Notes under the pieces: model-generated
The model's database searches: none
What the model saw: the letters and a program-made list of their open reading frames with translations, nothing else
Told to the model about the DNA's origin: nothing
Program-made: the position numbers and the translations under genes
From: Saprospiraceae bacterium
GTDB lineage: Bacteria > Bacteroidota > Bacteroidia > Chitinophagales > Saprospiraceae
Direction of reading: 5' to 3'
Assembly: GCA_016722295.1 (NCBI GenBank)
Contig: JADKGL010000026.1
Coordinates: forward strand, 124,001 to 188,000
Length of the DNA stretch: 64,000 nucleotides
Shown: positions 46,206 through 55,414 of the stretch, one piece after another
How the letters are laid out: every line of letters starts with the position of its first letter
How positions within the stretch are numbered: position 1 is the first letter of the stretch

Positions 46206-46978
46206 AAAAAAAATGGACTGCGGTAATTATGGCTATATTTGGAGGATCGATAGGTCTTCATCGCTTTTATCTTCGTCAACCAGAATTGGGAGTAGCATAC
46301 ATTGCTTTATTAATCTGGGGAGGAATGTTAAATTTTTTTGGTTTTCCTATTAGTGCAATTTTAGGTTGGTATGATGCATATAAATACCTCATGATGGATG
46401 ACAACGAATTCGATCGAAAATACAATAGTAATAATTTTAGAGACCGATATGGAAATCGAAGATCGGAGCCAAAAGTACAGGAAGTACGTCGAGGAAAATA
46501 TATTTTAATGGATGAAGATAAAATAACAACTCAAGGAAGAGCAGGTTATTTTGATCTGATTAAAACAAAAAAGCAAAGTGAAAGTCTAAAGCAATCAGGA
46601 ATAAAAAAATTTAAAGATTACGATTTAAAAGGTTCAATTCAAGATTTTAACAAGGCACTAGAATTAAACCAAGAGGATATGGCATTACATTTTAATTTAG
46701 CTTGTGCTTATTCCATGATTGAAGAAGCGACTAAAGCATTTTTACATCTAGATAAATCTGTTGCCTATGGGTTCAAAGATTTTAATCGAATACTCACACA
46801 TGAATCTTTAGCCTACATTAGAGTTTTTCCAGAGTTTGATGCATATCGTAATAATCAATTTAGATTGACGAGTGGAATTGTGCAAAGTTTAGAACAACGT
46901 ATTCGAGAAGAAAAACAAATTGAATTGGAAAAATTAAAAACCGAAAGAGTTTTTTTAAAAAATGAAATAAATCTATGA
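46202..46978 (+). CDS. TM2 domain protein with C-terminal TPR-like repeats
   Basis: 258 residues. Residues 1-65 form a TM2 domain: two membrane helices with the GGSIGLHRFYLRQPELGVAYI turn motif (20 residues split around G14-H20) and GWYDAYKYLMMDDNEFDRKYN. A charged linker follows. Residues about 125-215 look like TPR units (GIKKFKDYDLKGSIQDFNKALELN, ALHFNLACAYSMIEEATKAFLHLDKSV). It overlaps both neighbours by 4 bases. Likely a membrane-anchored scaffold; function unknown. Confidence 0.82.
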   Translation: MKKKWTAVIMAIFGGSIGLHRFYLRQPELGVAYIALLIWGGMLNFFGFPISAILGWYDAYKYLMMDDNEFDRKYNSNNFRDRYGNRRSEPKVQEVRRGKYILMDEDKITTQGRAGYFDLIKTKKQSESLKQSGIKKFKDYDLKGSIQDFNKALELNQEDMALHFNLACAYSMIEEATKAFLHLDKSVAYGFKDFNRILTHESLAYIRVFPEFDAYRNNQFRLTSGIVQSLEQRIREEKQIELEKLKTERVFLKNEINL

Positions 46979-47631
46979 TTGCAAAAAATTTAATTTCAAA
47001 AGAAATAAAAGCGGCGACAATTACAACTTCCAAAGAAGAACTCATAGAAGAAATGGAACGCCATCAAATTTATCATTTACCTTATATTGAAGGAGCGAAA
47101 CTGAAGGGAATAATTTCAGATGAAAAATTGAGAAATTTGGATGAAAAAAAAATAAATTTAGATTTTTTATATGATGAAGTCAAAGCCGTGTATGAAAAAG
47201 AATATTTTTTTGAAGTATGGTCTCACATGGCCTGCAATCAATTGACTTGTATTCCCGTGATCGATGAAGAGAATAATTATTTAGGTTCGATAACACAAGA
47301 TCGTTTGGTCAATTATTACACTACAAGTTTTGCATACACAGAGCCCGGTACAATTATAATAATTTCTACTAAAAAACAACAATACTCTTTAGCAAAAATA
47401 GCTCAAATCATTGAAGAAGAAAATTGCGTTATTTTGAGTTCTTTTCTATCTGAAAAACCAGAAGAATCACAAGTTTTAATTACCATAAAAATAAATTGTC
47501 TCGATATTGAGAATATACTTAATTCTTTTTATCGTCATGAGATAGAAGTTGAAGCGGTATTTTCAGATAAGGAATATTCACATATAATGAAAGATCGATA
47601 TCATGGATTGATGAATTATTTAAATGTTTGA
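46975..47631 (+). CDS. CBS-pair domain protein with C-terminal ACT-like region
   Basis: 218 residues. Two CBS motifs lie at about 1-55 (TTSKEELIEEMERHQIYHLPYIEG, LKGIISDEKL) and about 75-125 (EVWSHMACNQLTCIPVIDEENNYLGSITQDRLV). They are followed by an ACT-like beta-alpha-beta region (GTIIIISTKKQQYSLAKIAQIIEEENCVIL). CBS pairs bind adenosine nucleotides and usually regulate. In many Bacteroidota such a gene sits just before nadK, as here with one gene between. Confidence 0.85.
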   Translation: MIAKNLISKEIKAATITTSKEELIEEMERHQIYHLPYIEGAKLKGIISDEKLRNLDEKKINLDFLYDEVKAVYEKEYFFEVWSHMACNQLTCIPVIDEENNYLGSITQDRLVNYYTTSFAYTEPGTIIIISTKKQQYSLAKIAQIIEEENCVILSSFLSEKPEESQVLITIKINCLDIENILNSFYRHEIEVEAVFSDKEYSHIMKDRYHGLMNYLNV

Positions 47632-49051
47632 TGTTACAAAATGTATATTATTTTTCTTAATCTCACTGATTGTACCAATTGAGTTCAATCTTTTATATGC
47701 TCAAAAAAAGCAGGATTATATTATAGTAGATTCAATAAAAATAGTTGGAACAGTACGAACTAAAGATTGGGTTATTAGACAAGAAGCAAGAATCTATGAA
47801 GGAGACACGTTATCTTTTGAACGATTAAATAAAAGAATCGATGAAATAAAGATTGATCTAAAGCGCACGAATTTATTTAGTCACGTAGAATTGACTTATC
47901 AATTGGAATATACTAAAGAATATCATATTGTTTTAACTATTTTATTGGATGAAAATTGGTTGTTATTCCCAGCTGTAATTTTTGAAATTGCTGATCGAAA
48001 CTTTAATGTCTGGTGGAAAGAGCAAAATCATTCATTTTCAAGAATCAATGTTGGAGCTAAGTTATTCCATTATAACATAACAGGTAGAAAAGATAGATTG
48101 AGGCTGTTGGCGCATACAGGATATACAAATAAAATAGAAGCATCATACGAATATCCATTTATCAGTAAAAGATATAATATAGGATTAAAAATAAGTGCAC
48201 TGTATTCCCAAAACAAAGAATTGGTTTATAAATCAATTGAAAATAAATCTTTATTTTTTAAAGATGAAAATAATGTAATTTTTCAAAGGCAACGATATTC
48301 AATATCTTTACGACATAGACCAAATCGAAGATGGATAAGTGGATTAAATATTGAATCAAATCACAATAGTATTGATACAGCAGTGGCCCGTCAGAACCCT
48401 AATTATTTTTTAAATGGAAATTCAAAACAGCATTTTACTAGCATTAATTATGTGATAGAATATTCTACAAAGGATTTAAATTCTAGACCCAAAAAAGGCA
48501 CATCATATTCGGTTCAAATTGAAAAAATCGGAATACCAGGTATTGAGAAATATAATTTATTGCATTCAATTCAAAAATATTCTTGGACAAAGCCAATAGC
48601 AAGAAAAGTATTTTATAATATCAATATCCAATCAAAGCAAGCTTGGATTAGGCATAAGGAATATCCATTTAATTTGTATATTGGATTGGGGTATAATAAT
48701 GATCTTGTTTTTGGATATGAATATTATGTGATTGATGGGCTAGATTATTTTACAATAGATAATGCGTTAAGAATACCTATCTTTACCTATAAAAAATCAT
48801 TTTTTAAAGTGTTAAAAGGCGAGCCGAAAATTAAAATAAAAATGGATTTTGATTATTTAGTAAGCATTGCATATGGATATGTAAATGATCCATATTATAA
48901 AGAAGAAAATCAATTGTCCAATACAAATTTAGGAAGTATTTCAACAGGATTGGGGTTGGTGGTTAATGAGGCAATAAATATTCGGATTCAAGGAAGTATA
49001 AATCATAAAATGGAAGCAGGGCTTTTTATTCATTCAAAATCATCTTTTTAA
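47624..49051 (+). CDS. BamA/TamA-like outer-membrane protein (POTRA plus barrel)
   Basis: 475 residues. A signal peptide ends near LLYAQ. One POTRA domain (about 32-110: IIVDSIKIVGTVRTKDWVIRQEA, LFSHVELTYQLE) precedes an Omp85-type barrel of alternating strands from about 125 to the end, closing with an aromatic Phe (KSSF). With a single POTRA it is smaller than BamA, so it may be an accessory insertase or an Omp85 transporter. It overlaps the CBS gene by 8 bases and abuts nadK (TAATG). Confidence 0.85.
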   Translation: MFDVTKCILFFLISLIVPIEFNLLYAQKKQDYIIVDSIKIVGTVRTKDWVIRQEARIYEGDTLSFERLNKRIDEIKIDLKRTNLFSHVELTYQLEYTKEYHIVLTILLDENWLLFPAVIFEIADRNFNVWWKEQNHSFSRINVGAKLFHYNITGRKDRLRLLAHTGYTNKIEASYEYPFISKRYNIGLKISALYSQNKELVYKSIENKSLFFKDENNVIFQRQRYSISLRHRPNRRWISGLNIESNHNSIDTAVARQNPNYFLNGNSKQHFTSINYVIEYSTKDLNSRPKKGTSYSVQIEKIGIPGIEKYNLLHSIQKYSWTKPIARKVFYNINIQSKQAWIRHKEYPFNLYIGLGYNNDLVFGYEYYVIDGLDYFTIDNALRIPIFTYKKSFFKVLKGEPKIKIKMDFDYLVSIAYGYVNDPYYKEENQLSNTNLGSISTGLGLVVNEAINIRIQGSINHKMEAGLFIHSKSSF

Positions 49052-49932
49052 TGCGAGTTTTTATTTACATTCAAAAATTAAAGCAAGAAGATGCTGGTAT
49101 TATAAAAAATTTTATCAGTGAGTTAAGAAATAACCACATTAAGGTCTTTATCAATGTCGATAGTTCAGATTTTAAGGAAGATCTTTTTGGAAAAGAAACA
49201 GATATTGAACAGTGGGAGGGTTATGAAGATATTAAGATACATCGACCCAATTTTGTCATCACACTCGGCGGAGATGGAAGTATATTGCATGCTGTAACAT
49301 TGATACGAGATACAAAGACACCTGTATTAGGGATTAATCTTGGAAGATTGGGATTTTTAGCAAGTGTGGAGAAAAAATTTATTTCAAACGCTGTATACCA
49401 ATTGATGCATAATATGTATCGCATAGAAGAGCGCACATTATTGAATTTAGTCAGTAGTCAACCAATGTTTGGTGAGACGCCAATTGCCTTGAATGATTTT
49501 ACAATATTAAAACGGGACAATTCATCGATGATCACAATACATACATATGTAAATGGAGATTTTTTAAATTCATATTGGGCTGATGGGATTATCATCGCTA
49601 CACCGACAGGGTCAACTGGATACTCATTGTCATGTGGTGGTCCAATATTATTTCCACAATCCCATAACCTAGTGATCACACCCGTTGCAGCGCACAATTT
49701 AAATGTAAGACCAGTCGTACTGCCAGATGAAGTAGTTTTGTCGTTCAAGGTGGAAGGTAGAACGGATACATTTCTCTGTACAATGGATTCTAGAGTAGAA
49801 ATAATAAATAGTTCATACCAACTGGCTGTACGTAAAGCCGATTACACCATTAGATTAGTTCAGTTACAACCGACAACATTCCTTAAAACCTTGCACGATA
49901 AGTTGAATTGGGGATTGGATCAACGGAACTAA
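49051..49932 (+). CDS. nadK: NAD kinase
   Basis: Phosphorylates NAD to NADP. 293 residues. The catalytic GGDGS motif is at 73-77, followed by GINLGRLGFLASVEK. The second signature is ALNDFTILKRDNSSMI and the Gly-rich DGIIIATPTGSTGYSLSCGGPI (read around residue 178). ITPVAAHNLNVRPVVLPD is also conserved. Its ATG shares a base with the preceding stop. End of the overlapping run that starts at dtd. Confidence 0.96.
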   Translation: MRVFIYIQKLKQEDAGIIKNFISELRNNHIKVFINVDSSDFKEDLFGKETDIEQWEGYEDIKIHRPNFVITLGGDGSILHAVTLIRDTKTPVLGINLGRLGFLASVEKKFISNAVYQLMHNMYRIEERTLLNLVSSQPMFGETPIALNDFTILKRDNSSMITIHTYVNGDFLNSYWADGIIIATPTGSTGYSLSCGGPILFPQSHNLVITPVAAHNLNVRPVVLPDEVVLSFKVEGRTDTFLCTMDSRVEIINSSYQLAVRKADYTIRLVQLQPTTFLKTLHDKLNWGLDQRN

Positions 49933-49969
49933 ATTCAAAGGATTAGTTTAGCTTTTATTTAAAAAAATG

Positions 49970-49977
49970 TATATTTG
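49970..49977 (+). promoter_or_regulatory. -7 promoter box of the rhodanese gene
   Basis: TATATTTG fits TAnnTTTG, with TTTA at 49947-49950 exactly 19 bases upstream; 22 bases before the ATG. Confidence 0.6.
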
Positions 49978-49998
49978 TATTAAATTAAAGAGTATAAA

Positions 49999-50364
49999 AT
50001 GAAAAGTATTTTAATTATTGGAATGATTGCCATTTTGGGCTTTTATTTTTATAAAGGAGATCAAACTGCACCAAAGGCAAAACAAGATTTTAAAACTATG
50101 ATAAAAGCTGATCCAGGCGTTGTTATTGATGTTCGTACAAAAGCAGAGTGGGATGGCGGCCATATTGAGAGGGCTATTAATTCTGATTGGACTAATGGAG
50201 ACTTCCAAAAAATGGCAGAAACAATGGACAAATCCAAGACCTATTATTTACATTGTGCAGCAGGAGGAAGAAGCGGAAAGGCAATGGATTATTTAAAGGA
50301 AAAAGGATTCACCAAAGTATATAATTTAGGTGGTTATGAGGAGGCTCGAAAGATAGTTGAATAA
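49999..50364 (+). CDS. Membrane-anchored rhodanese-like domain protein
   Basis: 121 residues. One N-terminal hydrophobic segment (MKSILIIGMIAILGFYFYKG) is followed by a single rhodanese domain: VVIDVRTKAEWDGGHIERAINSDW and the active-site loop LHCAAGGRSG with Cys86. Predicted sulfurtransferase or persulfide carrier facing the periplasm. It has its own promoter box and converges with lptD 19 bases away. Confidence 0.9.
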   Translation: MKSILIIGMIAILGFYFYKGDQTAPKAKQDFKTMIKADPGVVIDVRTKAEWDGGHIERAINSDWTNGDFQKMAETMDKSKTYYLHCAAGGRSGKAMDYLKEKGFTKVYNLGGYEEARKIVE

Positions 50365-50383
50365 ATTATCATTATAAAAATAG

Positions 50384-53059
50384 TTAAAATGGTTGAGCTC
50401 CTGTGAATGCCTTTGAGTTGGGAATTTTGAGAAACTCGAAAGATCCAGGTTTTACACCGATGAAAAAAGAATAAGCTCCAATGGATGGTGTCCAATCCAT
50501 TTTCATATACCAACAATGTAAATCCCTTTCTATACCCAAAGAAGGGTAAACAATCCGATTTCCTTTCGGGGCTGAAAAATCATAAGCAATATTGTTAATG
50601 ATGATTTTCCACTTTGAGGTGAGGGGGATATTTCCATTAACACTTAATGAATTAACAGTAATTCTTGCCGTATCTTTTCCACTTTGTAATCTTTGAATGT
50701 TAAATCCAAATTGGTGCGAGATATTAAAATTAGAATAAACATTGAATAGACTTGGCAAGTTATCTTTTGGTTCTATTGTTTCTTTTTCGTCTTTTTTCTT
50801 ATTCAAAAGTTGTGCAATTTGTGCAATGTTTGTTCCTGTTGAAATTTGAAAATTAGCATTTGTGAGGTAGGCAAGTTTTTTATCTTTTTTCCAAGCGTAT
50901 TGATTGATTAATTGTTCTTTTCCATTGACTAAGCGTCTTGCATAAGGACTAAAATTAAAACTATAATTGATCGTTGTCAAGCCTTTGAAAAATCGATTGT
51001 TTCCACCAGCCGTTAGATCTGATAATTTCATTGAATCTTTAAAGAAATTATAACTTGCATTCATTGAAAATCCTTCGATTATTGGAAATTTTTTGGTTAA
51101 GCTGTCCGATTTATTTTTATACTTCATCTCGACACGATGATTAAGACTGAAGTTCATGATAAAGTTTTCTGTACCTACATTAGTAGTGCCAAAAGGACTT
51201 TTTCCAAAGATCAAATATTCTAATTTCTTTTGTGGATCTCTAGTAGTATCTGTGTCTACGGATTTAAAATATTGAAAAGGGTTTTTATGATAGTTTGGTG
51301 CGTAACTCAAACTCACATTTGGAGTCATCTCATGTCTCAATCCTCGCAGCCATCCTTTTTTTAATTGCAGTGTACTATAGATTCTTGTATTCAAAGAGGT
51401 AGAAGCAGAAAACTCGCGTAGTGCGCCAAACTTTTTTTGAAAATCTGTAAAAACTTTTCCATAAGTTGTATCTTTTCTGTAATATTCAGTATCTCCTTCT
51501 TTTATTTTGGTCGAATCAATAAATAAACTAGGATCAAATCTTTTTTCTTGGTGATGAAAAAACCATTCTTCTCGATAATCAAAAGAGGGTGTAAGATTGA
51601 AATATTTCAACACTCGAAAATTCACATCCATACTTGCTGAATGCTTTACTCCATATTCTAAATTTTCAAGTGTTTGAACAGTAAATAAGGAAGTATCCGT
51701 AGTTCTTAATCTATTGGTTGCACTCGATCCATAATTCAATGCAATTTTTTCATACCATTTTTCTTCTGAAGAAATATTCTTTTTAAATTTAAAAGGATTG
51801 ATTGTGCGCATTCTTATATCTACAGAAGGAAAGGTCACATCGACTTGTTTTGTTCGTGTGTTTTGTGAATGCGAGAAGCTAGAACTAAGTGAAAATGGAG
51901 TATTGGGAAATGTTCTGTTGTAAGTCAATTGGGAGCGAAACGTATTTTCTAACACTTGAGAGGAGTGAATATTTACTGAGCGCTGATATCCATTTGTCCT
52001 TATATTAATATTGCCGCCAAAACTTTGGTATGGATGCGCTCCCGCATCTTGCCGATGAGACCAAATTAATCCAATTGGGGTGGTAACAATTTTTTCTTTA
52101 ACATTTTCTATAGATTCAATTCTTTTATTAAAATCAGCTTCAAAGTTTCCATTGTATCGATACCTTCTTTTGTAATTCCCATTGGCTTTTATTCCCCAAG
52201 AACCCTTGAAAAATATTCTGGACAAAAGCTTTACATCCATATATTCGTTTACCGGCCAATAATATCCCACGTCTTCTAAACCGAATCCCAAACCATCGAT
52301 ATAAGTATAATTTTTTGGAAAAATAAGTCCAGCCTGTCTATTCTTGCTGATCGGAAAAAATCCAAATGGCAAAACAGGAACTTTTATTCCAGATACTTCT
52401 ACGGAAGATGGTCCAACTACTACGAGTTTATTAGGTATAACTTTTTGTTTTTTACTATGAATCCCAAAGTGTGGATGTGGATGATCGCATGTCGTAAATA
52501 TAGCATCTTGACTATAGATGATGTCATCTCCATTTGATTCAGGATTGTCTTTGGAAATAAATTTCGTCTTTTTGCCATGAATAAAAATATCATCTTCTTT
52601 ACTGATGACTTCAGAAATGATTCCTTTTTTTGATTTGAAGTTATAATCTAATTTTTGTGCGTCAAACTTTTGGTCCCTATCTGCAAAATGGGGAACTCCT
52701 ATATTCCTTCCAGTGGAATCTTTTTGGGGTATGGCTGTAGCAATGCTTGTATTCATATCTATTTTAATATAAGCTGCATTAATCTCCATCGTCTGGTACT
52801 TGATATAGGCATTGCCATAAAGATGAATGACTTTATGGGCGTAATCGAAATTTACTCGATCTGAAGCTCCATAATCGACAGGATCCTGAATTGAATCCTT
52901 GGATACAAGGTATAATGCGGTGCCTTTCAGAACTAAACTATCGCTAGAGACACTGCTTTGAGGAATAGAATCTCTAGATAAGCGAAGTGAATCGATTCCT
53001 TGACCATAGGAAACAATGCAAAAAATAGATATTATAAAAATAGTTACTATTTTATTCAC
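50384..53059 (-). CDS. lptD: LPS-assembly outer-membrane protein LptD
   Basis: Barrel/plug component that inserts lipopolysaccharide into the outer leaflet. 891 residues. Signal peptide MNKIVTIFIISIFCIVSYGQ. An OstA/LptA-like beta-jellyroll N-terminal domain (about 55-200: HLYGNAYIKYQTMEINAAYIKID, DYNFKSKKGIISEVISKEDDIFIHG) includes the TTCDHPHPHFGI segment typical of Bacteroidota LptD. It is followed by VPVLPFGFFPISKNRQAGLIFP and a long barrel domain. Divergent from the amidase gene (71 bases to its ATG). Confidence 0.92.
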   Translation of the reverse strand: MNKIVTIFIISIFCIVSYGQGIDSLRLSRDSIPQSSVSSDSLVLKGTALYLVSKDSIQDPVDYGASDRVNFDYAHKVIHLYGNAYIKYQTMEINAAYIKIDMNTSIATAIPQKDSTGRNIGVPHFADRDQKFDAQKLDYNFKSKKGIISEVISKEDDIFIHGKKTKFISKDNPESNGDDIIYSQDAIFTTCDHPHPHFGIHSKKQKVIPNKLVVVGPSSVEVSGIKVPVLPFGFFPISKNRQAGLIFPKNYTYIDGLGFGLEDVGYYWPVNEYMDVKLLSRIFFKGSWGIKANGNYKRRYRYNGNFEADFNKRIESIENVKEKIVTTPIGLIWSHRQDAGAHPYQSFGGNINIRTNGYQRSVNIHSSQVLENTFRSQLTYNRTFPNTPFSLSSSFSHSQNTRTKQVDVTFPSVDIRMRTINPFKFKKNISSEEKWYEKIALNYGSSATNRLRTTDTSLFTVQTLENLEYGVKHSASMDVNFRVLKYFNLTPSFDYREEWFFHHQEKRFDPSLFIDSTKIKEGDTEYYRKDTTYGKVFTDFQKKFGALREFSASTSLNTRIYSTLQLKKGWLRGLRHEMTPNVSLSYAPNYHKNPFQYFKSVDTDTTRDPQKKLEYLIFGKSPFGTTNVGTENFIMNFSLNHRVEMKYKNKSDSLTKKFPIIEGFSMNASYNFFKDSMKLSDLTAGGNNRFFKGLTTINYSFNFSPYARRLVNGKEQLINQYAWKKDKKLAYLTNANFQISTGTNIAQIAQLLNKKKDEKETIEPKDNLPSLFNVYSNFNISHQFGFNIQRLQSGKDTARITVNSLSVNGNIPLTSKWKIIINNIAYDFSAPKGNRIVYPSLGIERDLHCWYMKMDWTPSIGAYSFFIGVKPGSFEFLKIPNSKAFTGAQPF

Positions 53060-53101
53060 TAAAAAACTAGTATTTTATATATATAAAATAAAAATATGTA
53101 T

Positions 53102-53109
53102 TATATTTG
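53102..53109 (+). promoter_or_regulatory. -7 promoter box of the amidase gene
   Basis: TATATTTG fits TAnnTTTG and lies 21 bases before the chosen ATG at 53130; it decides against the longer upstream frame as translated. Confidence 0.55.
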
Positions 53110-53129
53110 CCCTACCAAAACCGAAAATA

Positions 53130-54302
53130 ATGCAAAACTACAATCTTTTCTCAACGAAGAACAGTAAGTCATTGATTTGCTACTTGTTGATTTTAACATT
53201 ATCTTTTTACCCAGCAGATGCCGCAAAGTTAGCGAATAATTCAGGACCAATTATCGTAATTGATGCAGGACACGGTGGACACGATCCTGGAGCAGTAGGA
53301 TTATTCTCCAACGAAAAGGATATTACTTTAAGTATCAGTCAGAAAGTTGGTTGGATTTTAATGGAAAAAATGCCTGAAGCTAGTATACTTTATACTCGAA
53401 ATACGGATGAATTCCTGCCATTATACCGTCGAGCTGCTGTTGCAAACCAAAATAAAGCTTCACTTTTCATTTCCATCCATTGTAACGCCACTGCTGTTGA
53501 CAAGGAAAAATACAGAGGGACAGAGTCTTTTGTCCTAGGAGTGGAAAAAGTAGATCAAAATCTTGAAATCGTAAAACTCGAGAATCAAGTATTACACATG
53601 GAAGATCAGATCCAAGGAAAATATCGAAATATGGATTTAACTGGCGTTGAAAGTCATATTATAATGAGTCAATATCAGGGGATTCAACTAGAAGAGGGGA
53701 TTAAAGTAGCAAGACAGATAGAATCCAATTTTAATATAGGACATGAAGGAAAAAGTCGCGGTGTGAAACAAGCAGGATTTGTCGTCTTATCACAGGTCAC
53801 TATGCCAGCCGTCCTTGTCGAAACTGGATTCATAAGCCATCCTGAAGAAGAGATCTATCTCAACTCTGAAAATGGTCAACTTCAGATCGCATCAATGATT
53901 GCTGAAGGGATTCTAAAGTACTTTATTGAGCAAAATAAATATATTCAAATTGCCAATGGATTAGACTTAAATCTCATAGAGAAAACGGATATTGCTCTTA
54001 AGTCGCCAATAATTGAATCACCAATCATAGCTCCATTACAAGAAGAAACCATTGAAGAAAGACAAGAATACCGTATACAAATAGCAGCATCCAAAGGCGA
54101 AATGATTAAAATGGATCATCCAGCATGGCAAAATGTCCCTAGTTTTCAAATTGTGAGAGAATTAGATTTATTTAAATACCAAGTTGGACAATTTACTAGT
54201 TTTAATGAAGCAAATCAAGAAAAAAACCGATTAAAGCAATTGGGATTTAGTGATGCATTTATCGTGAATTACAAAAATGGACGTCGAATCGATAAATCCT
54301 AA
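53130..54302 (+). CDS. N-acetylmuramoyl-L-alanine amidase (Amidase_3) with C-terminal SPOR-like domain
   Basis: Cleaves the peptide stem from glycan strands of peptidoglycan. 390 residues from the ATG at 53130; the frame runs 38 codons further upstream but through the promoter box. A signal segment (LICYLLILTLSFYPADA) precedes the Zn-amidase domain: IVIDAGHGGHDPGA (His), Glu in FSNEKDITLS, SIHCNA (His) and the catalytic Glu in VLVETGFISHPEEE. The C-terminal ~75 residues (EYRIQIAASKG ... KYQVGQFTSFNEANQEKNRLKQLGFSDAFIVNY) look like a SPOR septal-binding fold. The lptD / amidase / mlaD order is common in Bacteroidota. Confidence 0.92.
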   Translation: MQNYNLFSTKNSKSLICYLLILTLSFYPADAAKLANNSGPIIVIDAGHGGHDPGAVGLFSNEKDITLSISQKVGWILMEKMPEASILYTRNTDEFLPLYRRAAVANQNKASLFISIHCNATAVDKEKYRGTESFVLGVEKVDQNLEIVKLENQVLHMEDQIQGKYRNMDLTGVESHIIMSQYQGIQLEEGIKVARQIESNFNIGHEGKSRGVKQAGFVVLSQVTMPAVLVETGFISHPEEEIYLNSENGQLQIASMIAEGILKYFIEQNKYIQIANGLDLNLIEKTDIALKSPIIESPIIAPLQEETIEERQEYRIQIAASKGEMIKMDHPAWQNVPSFQIVRELDLFKYQVGQFTSFNEANQEKNRLKQLGFSDAFIVNYKNGRRIDKS

Positions 54303-54311
54303 ATATTTATG

Positions 54312-54319
54312 TAATTTTG
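54312..54319 (+). promoter_or_regulatory. -7 promoter box of mlaD
   Basis: TAATTTTG fits TAnnTTTG, 20 bases before the TTG start at 54339. Confidence 0.45.
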
Positions 54320-54338
54320 CACAAAGAAAAACAGAGAA

Positions 54339-55385
54339 TTGAATATTTCAAATGAAGCAAAAATAGGATTATTGGCAGCGGCGACACTTGCTGTTTTGAT
54401 CTTTGGCTATAAGTTTTTAAAAGGAAGAAATTTATTGGATAAATCCAAAACATTTTATGTGGTTTATCCAAATGTCGACATGCTAGATGCTTCTGCACCA
54501 GTTTTGGCAAGAGGAATTAAAATCGGATCGGTAGTAAAAGTGGGATTGAATTCTAAAAATGTAAACGAAGTATTGGTTACTCTTGACATAAAGGACGAGA
54601 TCAACCTTCCGCCAGATACAAAAGCAGTATTGATGAGTACAGGATTGTTGGGAGGAAAGGCTATCGATCTACAATTTCAACGATTTTGTGAGACAGATTG
54701 TCTTCCAAATAAATCATATATTCAAGGCATAAAAGCAAGTATGCTCGGGACGATGCTTCCGAAAGAAGAGTTGAAAGAATATTTAAAAATCACAGGAGAT
54801 GAACTAGGGGGAATTCTAGATACTGCAAGTTCAAAAGGTCAAATCGGACATATCGTAAATGATATGAAGACGACGATGGAGCAATTGGCAAATATGAGTA
54901 AACAGATCAATCAAATGATTAATCTTTCATCCAAGAACATTCAGAATTCTGTAAAAAACATGGATGTCTTGACTAGTGCACTGGCAAAAAATGCTTCAGC
55001 CTTGAGTCAAAGCATTGTAAATTTTGAACAGATATCCAGTAAAATAAATAACTCTAATCCCAATCAGTTGATTCAAAATATGGATCAAACAGTGATCGAA
55101 AGTAAAAAAGCAATACAAGAATTATCCAATACTTTGACACAAAGTCAAAAAACCTTGAGTTCACTAAATCAAACAGTAAATCAACTCAACGAAGGGCAAG
55201 GAACTTTAGGGAAATTAATGAAAGACCAAACACTTTATAATAATTTAGATAAAACAACGAAAAATTTGGATTTTTTGCTCCAAGATTTGCGATTGAATCC
55301 ACAGCGTTACATTCATGTATCTGTGTTCAGAGGCAAAGGAGAAAAGTATGAAAAACCAGAGAATGATCCTGCGCTTGAAAAATAA
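54339..55385 (+). CDS. mlaD: MCE/MlaD-family phospholipid transport protein
   Basis: 348 residues, starting at a TTG codon: the family-typical N-terminus NISNEAKIGLLAAATLAVLIFGYKFLKG only exists with this start, and no earlier ATG fits. Residues 8-25 form the membrane anchor. The MCE domain is at about 37-115 (FYVVYPNVDMLDASAPVLARGIKIGSV, DTKAVLMSTGLLGGKAIDLQ). A long helical, coiled-coil-prone C-terminal part rich in Gln and Asn follows (about 150-325). It should bind lipid between inner and outer membranes as part of an Mla-type ABC system; mlaE/F are not adjacent. Confidence 0.92.
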   Translation: MNISNEAKIGLLAAATLAVLIFGYKFLKGRNLLDKSKTFYVVYPNVDMLDASAPVLARGIKIGSVVKVGLNSKNVNEVLVTLDIKDEINLPPDTKAVLMSTGLLGGKAIDLQFQRFCETDCLPNKSYIQGIKASMLGTMLPKEELKEYLKITGDELGGILDTASSKGQIGHIVNDMKTTMEQLANMSKQINQMINLSSKNIQNSVKNMDVLTSALAKNASALSQSIVNFEQISSKINNSNPNQLIQNMDQTVIESKKAIQELSNTLTQSQKTLSSLNQTVNQLNEGQGTLGKLMKDQTLYNNLDKTTKNLDFLLQDLRLNPQRYIHVSVFRGKGEKYEKPENDPALEK

Positions 55386-55414
55386 TTTCAGCAACAAAAA
55401 TTCACTCTTAAAAA

